Source: Pseudomonadota bacterium (GTDB lineage: Bacteria; Pseudomonadota; Alphaproteobacteria; Rhizobiales; Devosiaceae). From it: 13,873 bases of DNA. A program made the position numbers and the translations under genes. Shown in pieces: positions 7,774 to 13,873 of the stretch. Each line of letters starts with the position of its first letter. The first letter of the stretch is position 1. Location of the stretch: contig JAEYYP010000439.1 of NCBI GenBank assembly GCA_023428425.1, positions 1 through 13,873 of the forward strand, read 5' to 3'. A model generated the notes under the pieces. That model was not told where the DNA came from. It made no database searches and saw only the letters and a list, made by a program, of their open reading frames with translations.

Positions 7774-8727
7774 GTGGACTGGGGCACGCGGCGCAAGCCG
7801 CTCGGCGCAATCGTTGCATGGAGCTCGCTGGCGATCTTCGCCGTGCTGAGCATCCTTGGTATTGCCGGTGTGGTGATGAGCCTCCAGCCCAAGCCGCTCG
7901 CCACGAAGGTGGAAATTGCGGAGGCGATCCCACAGCCGGTTGCACCGCCCGAGGAGCGGCTGCCAGAAGAGCTGACATTCGCGGAAGCGCAGGCCGAGGC
8001 AGCGGCGGGAGCCGAGACAGTGGCCGTTGCCGCCAGCGACGACATCATCGCCTCGACTTTCGAGCAGCTGGTGGAGCCGGTAGTGGTGCCTGCCGACCAG
8101 CTGCCGGCGGGCGCGATCGCGGTGAACGAGACGAGCGTCGCAGCGGCGGAGGTTGATCTGCCGATGCCAAAGGGCCAGGTGGCGATAGCCCCGGTGCCGA
8201 TCACCCGCAATGCCGCGGCATGGGCGATCGAGACCGAGGTTCCCGACGCCAATCGGAGTACCTCCGCGCTCGGTTATGCGGCCCAGTCCGACGACGACGT
8301 GATTCGGGTAGGCGACAGCTCGATCAACGTTCGATCGGGTCCCTCGACATCGAACAAACGGCTCTTTGCGCTTGCCGCGGGTGCAGAGGTGGATGTGACC
8401 GGCAAGTCCGGCGACTGGGTCGCAATCACCGATGAGCGCGATCGCGATGGCTGGGTCGACGCCAGCCTGCTCGAGAATGTCGAACTCGGCGACCTACCCG
8501 TGATCAAGGACGCGCCCGCCGCCGAGCCCGAGAAGCCGGCCAACCTCAGAAAGGTGGCAGGCTCGGGGGTGACGGTCCGGTCGGGACCCGGAAAGTCGAA
8601 CAAGGCCCTCTTCAATCTCTCCGGCGGCGCCGAAGTCAGCGTGCTCGATGAGTCGAAGGGTTGGCTGAAGGTGAAGGATTCCGGCGGCCGAACCGGCTGG
8701 GCCTACAAGACCTACATCAGGGGATAA
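7774..8727 (+). CDS. Membrane-anchored protein with two SH3b domains
   Basis: From GTG 7774 the protein has 317 residues; AGGA at 7762-7765 lies 8 nt upstream, better spacing than for TTG 7768, and an ATG at 7624 would overlap the previous gene. A short positive N-terminus (DWGTRRK) precedes one membrane helix (about 11-37), so it is probably a single-pass protein with its bulk in the periplasm. Residues 40-175 form an acidic, Ala/Pro-rich linker. Two bacterial SH3 (SH3b) domains follow at 176-234 and 257-317, both with the NVRSGP/TVRSGPG..SNK signature and the W..V...GR/D-GW core. SH3b domains commonly bind cell-wall peptides, which fits the wall-related genes to the left, but the ligand and any partner are inferred. 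No enzymatic domain is visible. The gene ends in a strong terminator facing a convergent gene. Confidence 0.85.
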   Translation: MDWGTRRKPLGAIVAWSSLAIFAVLSILGIAGVVMSLQPKPLATKVEIAEAIPQPVAPPEERLPEELTFAEAQAEAAAGAETVAVAASDDIIASTFEQLVEPVVVPADQLPAGAIAVNETSVAAAEVDLPMPKGQVAIAPVPITRNAAAWAIETEVPDANRSTSALGYAAQSDDDVIRVGDSSINVRSGPSTSNKRLFALAAGAEVDVTGKSGDWVAITDERDRDGWVDASLLENVELGDLPVIKDAPAAEPEKPANLRKVAGSGVTVRSGPGKSNKALFNLSGGAEVSVLDESKGWLKVKDSGGRTGWAYKTYIRG

Positions 8728-8749
8728 GGGCCGCTCGAAGCGGCCCTTT
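8725..8749 (+). terminator. Strong rho-independent terminator overlapping the SH3b gene stop
   Basis: GGGCCGCT (8728-8735) pairs perfectly with AGCGGCCC (8739-8746) around the loop CGA, and A-T pairs at the base (8726-8727 with 8747-8748) extend the stem into the TAA stop codon. TTT follows. It sits in the 34-nt gap between two convergent genes and may serve the minus-strand gene as well, although the tail on that side is less T-rich. Confidence 0.88.
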
Positions 8750-8761
8750 CCATTTCGGGGC

Positions 8762-9583
8762 TCAGTCGATGCCGAGCTGGGCCTTGGCCCAGGCAAGAAT
8801 TTCCGGCGTGATCTCGCCGTACTTGTTGGCGGCCAGGACCAGGGCAGCCTGGAGGTCGGCGTCGGTAGTACCGGCCGTCGCCTCTGCCACATCGGCCTGG
8901 GCATTGGTCACCGCGGTCGCGGCGCTGCTCACCGCCAGTGCCTGGGGTGTTTCCAGCAGGGCCGACACCAGCAGAGCTTCTTCCTGCGCCGCGGCGTAAT
9001 CCGGATCAGTCTCCGCCACCGCCAGCAGATCGTCCAGGCGCGTGCTCAGGGTTTCCGGCGTCGCACCGGTGTAGTCATAGAGGTCGTAGGCGACGATGCC
9101 CGCGTCTTCCAACACACCCGCGAACGAGGCGAGTGCAGACTGGTAGTCCGCCGAGGCCGCCGCAAGAACCGCTTCCGCCGCATCGAGCGCTGCATTGGCC
9201 CGCACATAGTCACGCACGGCCGCCATATGTGGATCGGAAGAGTTCAGGAGTCCGTTTGTGTTGCGCTTGAGCGAGTTGAGTCGTCCGAGCTGGGAGTTCT
9301 CGGCCTTGCCGACCTTCGTCTCGCTCCGAGTGGTCGCCTTGTCGGCGCCTTTTCCGGCGGCATCGGAATTGCCTCGGCTCTCGGAAGAGCCAGAACTGCC
9401 GCCCCCACCGCCATTGCCGCCTCCCCCGCTGTTGCCGTTGCCGCCGCCACTGCCGTTGCCGCCCTTTTCGGCAAGCGCACTGTAGCCCGCCGGAAGGCTT
9501 GCCGCTGGCATAAAGGCAAGCGGGGCCAGCAGCATGGCCGCTGCCCCCACCGAAGCCATGAGTGTAGATTTCATTCTGGACAT
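8762..9583 (-). CDS. Exported glycine-rich protein of unknown function
   Basis: A 273-residue protein that I cannot assign to a characterised family. It starts at ATG 9583 with AAGGAAGGA about 8 nt upstream, a very strong ribosome site. Residues 1 to about 38 form a signal peptide (MKSTLMASVGAAAMLLAPLAFMPAASL..; cleavage possibly after ASL-PA or after SALA). Residues 41-63 are almost pure Gly/Asn/Ser, followed by a polar, charged stretch (64-95). Then LGRLNSLKRNTNGLLNSSDPHMAAVRDYVRA (99-129) resembles a motif in other alphaproteobacterial hypothetical exported proteins, as I recall it, and an Ala-rich, probably helical region runs to 235. The end ITPEILAWAKAQLGID is conserved-looking. There is no cysteine and no catalytic motif. 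It lies downstream of gapR on the same strand with a 197-nt gap, so it may have its own promoter. A structural or surface role is plausible but only inferred. Confidence 0.8.
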   Translation of the reverse strand: MSRMKSTLMASVGAAAMLLAPLAFMPAASLPAGYSALAEKGGNGSGGGNGNSGGGGNGGGGGSSGSSESRGNSDAAGKGADKATTRSETKVGKAENSQLGRLNSLKRNTNGLLNSSDPHMAAVRDYVRANAALDAAEAVLAAASADYQSALASFAGVLEDAGIVAYDLYDYTGATPETLSTRLDDLLAVAETDPDYAAAQEEALLVSALLETPQALAVSSAATAVTNAQADVAEATAGTTDADLQAALVLAANKYGEITPEILAWAKAQLGID

Positions 9584-9780
9584 AGGACTGATCCTTCCTT
9601 CTGCCGCGACCGGCTTGGCCCGGGCAGCAGAATGCTGGAGCCGCAGCTCGTTGATGCGGCGTCAGTCTGTCTATGGTGAGTTATCCCGTGGCCGGGGAGG
9701 ACGCCGCACGCCTTCTGTAGCAGCACCCCCTTGTGCGACGGCTGATCGGCGATGTCAGCGGATTTGCAGCTTCCGGATGC

Positions 9781-10062
9781 TCAGTCCAGTTCGTCTTCGC
9801 TCGGCGCCGAGGCCATGCCCAGGGCGGTGAGGTAGAGCTCCAGCAGGGCCTCCTGCTCCATGCGCTCGTTGTGGTCCTGCTTGCGGATCGAGACGATCTT
9901 GCGCAGCACCTTGGTATCGAAGCCGTTGCCCTTGGCCTCCGCGTAGACTTCCTTGATGTCGCCGGCGATCGAAGCCTTCTCTTCCTCGAGACGTTCGATG
10001 CGCTCAATGAAGGCGCGGATCTGGTCTTGCGCGACGCTGTCTGAACTGATGGTGTCGGCCAT
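9781..10062 (-). CDS. gapR: GapR family DNA-binding protein (DUF2312)
   Basis: A 93-residue protein that matches the DUF2312/GapR family over nearly its whole length. In Caulobacter GapR is an essential nucleoid-associated protein that binds overtwisted DNA ahead of replication and transcription and stimulates topoisomerases (established knowledge). Visible here are the coiled-coil helix (about 13-44, QIRAFIERIERLEEEKASIAGDIKEVYAEAK), the family block GNGFDTKVLRKIVSIRKQD (45-63) with its DNA-contacting basic residues, and a short helical end (EQEALLELYLTAL). ATG 10062 has AGAGGA 5 nt upstream. It is transcribed divergently from the DUF1036-pyk pair, a neighbourhood I recall as common in Hyphomicrobiales. 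No clear terminator follows its stop at 9781. Confidence 0.96.
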   Translation of the reverse strand: MADTISSDSVAQDQIRAFIERIERLEEEKASIAGDIKEVYAEAKGNGFDTKVLRKIVSIRKQDHNERMEQEALLELYLTALGMASAPSEDELD

Positions 10063-10073
10063 GGTGGTCCTCT

Positions 10074-10099
10074 TTGAAACGGTTGGCGCCTTTCAACCG
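10074..10099. promoter_or_regulatory. Overlapping inverted repeats in the gapR leader/promoter region
   Basis: Immediately upstream of the gapR ribosome site, TTGAAA (10074-10079) pairs with TTTCAA (10091-10096), and CGGTT (10080-10084) pairs with AACCG (10095-10099). The two pairings have different centres and cannot form together. This could be an operator region or a small switching leader, or chance. A related GTTCAAC lies near 10115. Confidence 0.3.
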
Positions 10100-10189
10100 C
10101 TTTGGGTGAGAAGGTTCAACCCCCCTGCTTCGCTATCCACACACGTCCCCGGAGCTTTCGCATTTCCGCCAAAAGGCCTGATTAAGCCG

Positions 10190-10225
10190 TTGACTTAAGG
10201 CGGAGCGCTGGCCAAAACAGCGCTC
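10190..10225 (+). promoter_or_regulatory. Candidate promoter with overlapping operator-like palindrome for DUF1036-pyk
   Basis: TTGACT (10190-10195) is a good -35 element; at 17 nt spacing the -10 position (CAAAAC, 10213-10218) is poor. A perfect 8-bp inverted repeat, GAGCGCTG (10203-10210) and CAGCGCTC (10218-10225) around GCCAAAA, covers the -10 area. A dimeric regulator bound there could block or, given the weak -10, help the polymerase. No T-run follows, so it is not a typical terminator. The remainder of the 215-nt divergent gap (10063-10277) holds nothing else I can name. Confidence 0.4.
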
Positions 10226-10277
10226 GCTGCAAACGATTGCACAACGCTGTGCCCCTCGGCTCTTCCGGATCGTCCAT

Positions 10278-10922
10278 TTGCGCTATCTATTGGCCATTGC
10301 AGGTGTGGTCGCCACCGCGATCGTTGCGACAATCGTCTGGGCCTTGCTGCCCCAGGCCCCACAGGCACCGCTCGGCTCCACCAGCGCGCAAGCGCAGCAA
10401 CAGCCGGCCGCCGAGAATGCGCCCGTCGACAGCGAAGACGGCGAGTTCCGCGTGTGCAACGAGACGCCCAACAAGGTGTCGGTCGCGTTCGGCTATCGTG
10501 CCGACAAGGGCTGGCAGTCGGAGGGCTGGTGGGTCGCCGACCCCAGGGCCTGCGTCACGATCTACCGCGGCAATCTCGACTCGCGACGCTACTATTACAT
10601 ATACGCGGCCGATGACGTATCCGGTGGCGCCTGGGACGGCGACGTCTATATGTGCACCCGCGACGAAACCTTCACCATCTTCGGGGTTGAGGATTGCCTG
10701 GCGCGCGGCTACGAACGAACTGGCTTCTTTGAAGTCGACACCCACAACAAGTCCAACTGGACCCTGCAGCTGACCGAAGGGGAAGTGGTCGGCGGCGAGG
10801 GCGCGCCAGAAGACTCGGTGCCGCTCGAAGGCGACTTGCCTGACCAGAACGATCCGGCTGATGGCGGCGACAATCAGCCGGCCGATGACACTCCTGAAGA
10901 TGAAGGTGCCCCCCTCGAATGA
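10278..10922 (+). CDS. DUF1036 family exported or membrane-anchored protein
   Basis: A 214-residue protein starting at TTG 10278, with GGA at 10267-10269 eight nt upstream; no ATG or GTG gives a comparable N-terminus. Residues 5-23 are a hydrophobic segment (LLAIAGVVATAIVATIVWALL), a signal anchor or signal peptide, followed by a Gln/Ala/Pro-rich linker. Residues 57-168 match DUF1036: FRVCNETPNKVSVAFGYR, GWQSEGWWVADPRAC, RYYYIYAAD, FTIFGVEDCLARGY, GFFEVDTHNKSNWTLQLT. The mature part has exactly four cysteines (60, 92, 126, 140), enough for two disulfides, as expected for an exported fold. The tail (170-214) is strongly acidic and Pro-rich. The function of DUF1036 is not known to me. Its stop overlaps the pyk start by ATGA, so the two are very likely cotranscribed and translationally coupled. 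Confidence 0.9.
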   Translation: MRYLLAIAGVVATAIVATIVWALLPQAPQAPLGSTSAQAQQQPAAENAPVDSEDGEFRVCNETPNKVSVAFGYRADKGWQSEGWWVADPRACVTIYRGNLDSRRYYYIYAADDVSGGAWDGDVYMCTRDETFTIFGVEDCLARGYERTGFFEVDTHNKSNWTLQLTEGEVVGGEGAPEDSVPLEGDLPDQNDPADGGDNQPADDTPEDEGAPLE

Positions 10923-12355
10923 AACGCATGAGACGCGTGAAGATCGTCGCCACCCTCGGCCCCGCCTCCTCGGACGAGGCGACGATCGAAAAGCTGGCCC
11001 GCGCCGGCGCGGACGTGTTCCGCATCAACATGAGCCATGCCAGCCACGACCTGCTGAAGCAGACCGTGCAACGCATCCGCAGCGTGGAAGAACGTATCCG
11101 CCATCCCATCGGCATCCTCGTGGACCTGCAGGGCCCCAAGCTGCGTGTCGGCAGGTTTGCCGAGGGCTCGATCATGCTGGCCCAGGGCAGCACGTTCACG
11201 CTCGACAGTTCGGATGCGCCGGGCAATGTGGATCGCGTGCAGCTGCCGCATCCCGAAATCCTCGAAAGCGTTTCGGTTGGCGATCGCCTGCTGCTCGATG
11301 ACGGCAAGCTGCAGCTGAAGGCCACCCGCGTCGGTGGCGGCTCGATCGAGACCGAGGTGATCTACGGCGGCAAGCTCTCGGACAAGAAGGGCGTCAGCCT
11401 GCCCGACACTCTGCTGCCGATGGGTGCGCTGACCGAGAAGGATCACGCCGACCTGCTCAAGGGCCTCGAAAACGAGGCCGACTGGATTGCGCTCAGCTTC
11501 GTGCAGCGGCCGGAGGACATCATCGATGTCCGCAAGATCGTGCAGGGCCGCGCCGGCGTGATGGCCAAGATCGAGAAGCCCCAGGCTGTCGAACGGCTCG
11601 AGGAAATCATCAAGCTCTGCGACGCCTTCATGATCGCCCGTGGCGACCTTGGCGTGGAAATGCCGCTCGAACAGGTCCCCGGCCTGCAGAAGCGCATGAT
11701 CCGCATCGCTCGCCGCTTCGGCAAGCCGGTGGTGGTGGCGACCCAGATGCTCGAGTCGATGATCACCTCGCCGGTGCCGACCCGTGCCGAAGTCTCGGAC
11801 GTGTCGATCGCCGTGTTCGAAGGCGCCGATGCCGTGATGCTGTCGGCCGAGAGCGCCTCGGGCCAATACCCGGTCGAGGCTGTGTCGATGATGAACAAGG
11901 TGGCCATGGCGGTCGAGACCGACCCCAACTACCGCGGCATCATTCGCGCCCAGGCCGCCGAGCCCGAGGCCACCGCGGCCGACGCCATCTCTGCGGCGAC
12001 CCGGCAGGTGGCCGAGACGCTCGATCTGGCTTCGATCGTCACCTACACATCGTCCGGCTCGACGGCGATCCGCGCCGCGCGCGAGCGGCCCTCCAAGCCG
12101 ATACTAGCGCTCTCGCCGAACCTGCGCACCGTGCGCCGGCTGTCGATCGTCTGGGGCATTCATTGCGTCGAAAGCGCTGACGCCGTGAACCTCGAGGACA
12201 TGGTCGATCGCGCCTGCGTCATCGCCTACCAGGAAGGCCTGGCCCGACCGGGCGACCGTATCGCCATCACCGCCGGCATTCCGCTCGGCACGCCGGGCGC
12301 CACAAACATGCTGCGTATCGCTTTCGTGCGTCAGGATGGCGCCGGCTCCTCCTGA
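10919..12355 (+). CDS. pyk: Pyruvate kinase
   Basis: A cytosolic 478-residue enzyme that converts phosphoenolpyruvate and ADP to pyruvate and ATP, the last glycolytic step. The full family pattern is present: KIVATLGPAS at the N-terminus, FRINMSH with Arg35, Asn37 and Ser39, the B-domain, the catalytic Lys217 in MAKIEKPQAV, metal-ligand residues Glu219 and Asp243 (IARGDLGVEMP), KPVVVATQMLESM, and the C-terminal allosteric domain (IVTYTSSGSTA..). Length is normal, and nothing is missing. ATG 10919 overlaps the TGA of the DUF1036 gene; AAGG lies 12 nt upstream, and an in-frame ATG at 10928 is a possible alternative. Translation probably depends partly on ribosomes finishing the upstream gene. 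A strong hairpin terminator follows within 30 nt. Confidence 0.98.
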   Translation: MKRMRRVKIVATLGPASSDEATIEKLARAGADVFRINMSHASHDLLKQTVQRIRSVEERIRHPIGILVDLQGPKLRVGRFAEGSIMLAQGSTFTLDSSDAPGNVDRVQLPHPEILESVSVGDRLLLDDGKLQLKATRVGGGSIETEVIYGGKLSDKKGVSLPDTLLPMGALTEKDHADLLKGLENEADWIALSFVQRPEDIIDVRKIVQGRAGVMAKIEKPQAVERLEEIIKLCDAFMIARGDLGVEMPLEQVPGLQKRMIRIARRFGKPVVVATQMLESMITSPVPTRAEVSDVSIAVFEGADAVMLSAESASGQYPVEAVSMMNKVAMAVETDPNYRGIIRAQAAEPEATAADAISAATRQVAETLDLASIVTYTSSGSTAIRAARERPSKPILALSPNLRTVRRLSIVWGIHCVESADAVNLEDMVDRACVIAYQEGLARPGDRIAITAGIPLGTPGATNMLRIAFVRQDGAGSS

Positions 12356-12381
12356 GGCGCCTTTGCAGTTGAAACCTGTGC

Positions 12382-12414
12382 GTGGCCGGGACAATGTCCC
12401 GGCCACTTGCTTTT
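12382..12414 (+). terminator. Strong rho-independent terminator after pyk
   Basis: GTGGCCGGGAC (12382-12392) and GTCCCGGCCAC (12396-12406) form a perfect 11-bp GC-rich stem with the 3-nt loop AAT, followed by TTGCTTTT. It ends only about 19 nt before the start codon of the next gene on the same strand. Confidence 0.93.
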
Positions 12415-12432
12415 GCCCAAACGGAACTGACC

Positions 12433-13842
12433 ATGTCCAAGCTCGATGCCGCCCAAGCCCTTGAACAAGCATTGGCCCACGCCGACGCCCATATCGATGA
12501 GAGCCTGGAGCGGCTGAAGGCGCTTGTGCGGATCAAGTCGATCTCGACCGATCCGGCTTACTCTGGCGAGGTGCGCAAGGCGGCCGAACTGCTGAGCAGC
12601 GAACTCAACCAGCTCGGCTTTTCCGCCTCGGTGCGCGACACCATTGATCATCCGATGGTGGTCGCCCACGACGTGGCCGCCGACGGCCCGCACGTGCTGT
12701 TCTACGCCCACTACGACGTACAGCCCGTCGACCCGCTCAACCTGTGGCATTCCGATCCGTTCGAGCCGCAACTGGTGAAGCAGGCAAGCGGCGAGACGCA
12801 CATCGTGGGCCGCGGTACCTCGGACGACAAGGGGCAGTTGCTGACCTTCGTCGAGGCCTGCCGCGCATGGAAGGCAGTGAATGGTGCGCTACCGCTTAAG
12901 GTGACGCTGTTCTTCGAGGGCGAGGAGGAGTCCGGCTCGAAGAGCCTGCGGCCGTTCCTGGAAGCGGCCAAGGATGAACTCGGCGCCGCCGAGGTCGCGC
13001 TGGTCTGCGACACCGACCTGTGGAACCCCGAGACACCGTCGATCGTCACCATGCTGCGTGGCCTCGTGGCCGACGAGATCGAGATCACCTGCGCCAGCCA
13101 CGACCTGCACTCGGGCATGTTCGGCAACGCGGCCCGCAATCCCATTCAGGTGCTGAGCGAGATCATCGCTTCGCTCCGCAATCCTGACGGCAGTGTCGCG
13201 ATCGAAGGCTTCTACGACGACGTGAAGGAGCTGCCGGCCGATGTCAGGGCGCTGTGGCAGCGCCTGCCCTACGACGAGAAGGCCTTCATGGCCGGCGCCG
13301 GGCTGACCACTTCGGCCGGCGAGCAGGGCCGCAGCGTGCTCGAGCAGACGCGCGCCCGGCCGACCTGCGAGATCAATGGCATCTCGGGCGGCTATACCGG
13401 CGACGGCTTCAAGACCGTGATCCCGGCCAAGGCCAGCGCCAAGATCAGCTTCCGCCTCGTGTCGGACATGGACCCCGCGAAGATCCGCGCGGCCTTCCGC
13501 GAGCATGTCACCGACCGTCTGCCCCCGGACGCAACGGTGACCTTCCACGAACACGGCGGCAGCCCGGCCGTTACCGTGCCGAGCGACGGCCCGTTCGTCG
13601 CCAAGGCGGCGAAGGCGCTGCAGGACGAGTGGGGCAACGAAACGGCGTTGATCGGCTCCGGTGGCTCGATCCCCGTCGCGGGCGAATTCAAGCGCATCCT
13701 GGGCCTCGATACGCTGCTGATCGGCTTCGCTCTCGACGACGACCGCATCCACTCACCGAACGAGAAGTACAACCTCTCCAGCTTCCACAAGGGGATCCGC
13801 TCATGGCTGCGGATCATTGCCTCCTTCGCCGGAGAGAGCTAA
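12433..13842 (+). CDS. M20 family metallo-dipeptidase (CNDP-like)
   Basis: A 469-residue cytosolic di-zinc hydrolase of the M20/M25/M40 superfamily, closest in motif style to carnosinase/CNDP-type dipeptidases. ATG 12433 has GGA 7 nt upstream; the longer in-frame start at 12382 would translate the terminator and is rejected. Predicted metal and catalytic residues are His93 and Asp95 (YAHYDVQPVDP), bridging Asp131 (GTSDDKGQ), catalytic Glu165 and metal ligand Glu166 (EGEEESGS), Asp193 (VCDTDLW) and His440 (DDRIHSPNE). His226 in DLHSGMFG and the GGS segment near the end belong to the dimerisation lid and active-site closure. All key positions are filled, so it should be active. Substrate is not readable: dipeptides are likely, N-acyl amino acids possible. 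It is separated from pyk by a strong terminator. Confidence 0.93.
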   Translation: MSKLDAAQALEQALAHADAHIDESLERLKALVRIKSISTDPAYSGEVRKAAELLSSELNQLGFSASVRDTIDHPMVVAHDVAADGPHVLFYAHYDVQPVDPLNLWHSDPFEPQLVKQASGETHIVGRGTSDDKGQLLTFVEACRAWKAVNGALPLKVTLFFEGEEESGSKSLRPFLEAAKDELGAAEVALVCDTDLWNPETPSIVTMLRGLVADEIEITCASHDLHSGMFGNAARNPIQVLSEIIASLRNPDGSVAIEGFYDDVKELPADVRALWQRLPYDEKAFMAGAGLTTSAGEQGRSVLEQTRARPTCEINGISGGYTGDGFKTVIPAKASAKISFRLVSDMDPAKIRAAFREHVTDRLPPDATVTFHEHGGSPAVTVPSDGPFVAKAAKALQDEWGNETALIGSGGSIPVAGEFKRILGLDTLLIGFALDDDRIHSPNEKYNLSSFHKGIRSWLRIIASFAGES

Positions 13843-13857
13843 GCGTACCTGTTGCCG

Positions 13858-13873
13858 GCCACCTCCGGGTGGC
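13858..13873 (+). terminator. Probable terminator hairpin, cut by the window edge
   Basis: GCCACC (13858-13863) pairs with GGTGGC (13868-13873) around the loop TCCG, 15 nt after the M20 stop codon. The stem runs to the last base of the window, so its full length and any T-run cannot be seen. Confidence 0.45.

Noticed and set aside
6180..8727. Possible HerA-containing antiphage defence island
   Set aside because: There is no nuclease, NurA, Sir2 or other effector beside the ATPase, the neighbours are housekeeping or envelope genes, and there is no mobile-element signature or compositional shift.
9395..9460. Gly-rich coding tract as a microsatellite or CRISPR-like repeat
   Set aside because: The repeats are irregular codons for Gly/Asn/Ser inside a signal-peptide protein, without constant repeat units or spacers.
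9625..9660. Small inverted repeats (CAGCA/TGCTG and GCCGC/GCGGC) in the leader of the glycine-rich gene
   Set aside because: Only 5-bp arms, which are expected by chance in GC-rich DNA; no T-run.
9733..10044. Plus-strand open frame opposite gapR
   Set aside because: It is antisense to a certain gene, with no ribosome site or recognisable motif.

Overview
The window reads as ordinary, densely packed, high-GC chromosomal DNA from an alphaproteobacterium. GapR (DUF2312), the DUF1036-pyk gene pair, the DUF882 M15-type peptidase with its long tail and the YcbB-like L,D-transpeptidase all point to the Hyphomicrobiales. A Devosia-like genus is my guess from general resemblance only. I see no tRNA, rRNA, CRISPR array, transposase, integrase, phage gene or attachment site, and no block of foreign base composition.

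Layout, left to right. (1) 3-320: the 3' end of a sigma-54-dependent, Fis-type regulator, cut by the window edge. (2) 494-2173 and 2425-4080: two exported cell-wall proteins, a YkuD/YcbB-type L,D-transpeptidase and a DUF882 (M15-like, MepK-related) peptidase with a long repeat-bearing tail. An intrinsic terminator and an unusual 37-nt inverted repeat lie between them. (3) 4169-6088: dxs, the first enzyme of the MEP isoprenoid pathway, with catalytic residues intact. (4) 6180-7673: a HerA/FtsK-like P-loop ATPase with a C-terminal winged-helix-like region. (5) 7774-8727: a membrane-anchored protein with two SH3b domains, ending in a strong terminator that overlaps its stop codon. (6) On the minus strand, 9583-8762 encodes an exported glycine-rich protein of unknown function and 10062-9781 encodes GapR. 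(7) Diverging from gapR: a DUF1036 exported protein (10278-10922, TTG start) overlapping pyruvate kinase (10919-12355) by ATGA, then a perfect 11-bp terminator hairpin. (8) 12433-13842: an M20 dipeptidase, followed by a hairpin cut by the right edge.

How the genes fit together. The left half has a cell-envelope theme: two peptidoglycan-active enzymes, dxs (which feeds the undecaprenyl carrier lipid) and an SH3b protein. No terminator is evident between 2425 and 8727, so the four genes there could share transcripts; that is inference. The right half is housekeeping: nucleoid and topology control (GapR), glycolysis (pyk) and peptide turnover (M20). The items most worth checking are the HerA-like ATPase without a visible NurA partner, the DUF1036-pyk coupling, the gapR/DUF1036 divergent promoter with its 8-bp inverted repeat, the inverted repeat before the DUF882 gene, and the terminator placed directly in front of the M20 gene. 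I found no convincing new defence, mobile or biosynthetic system.
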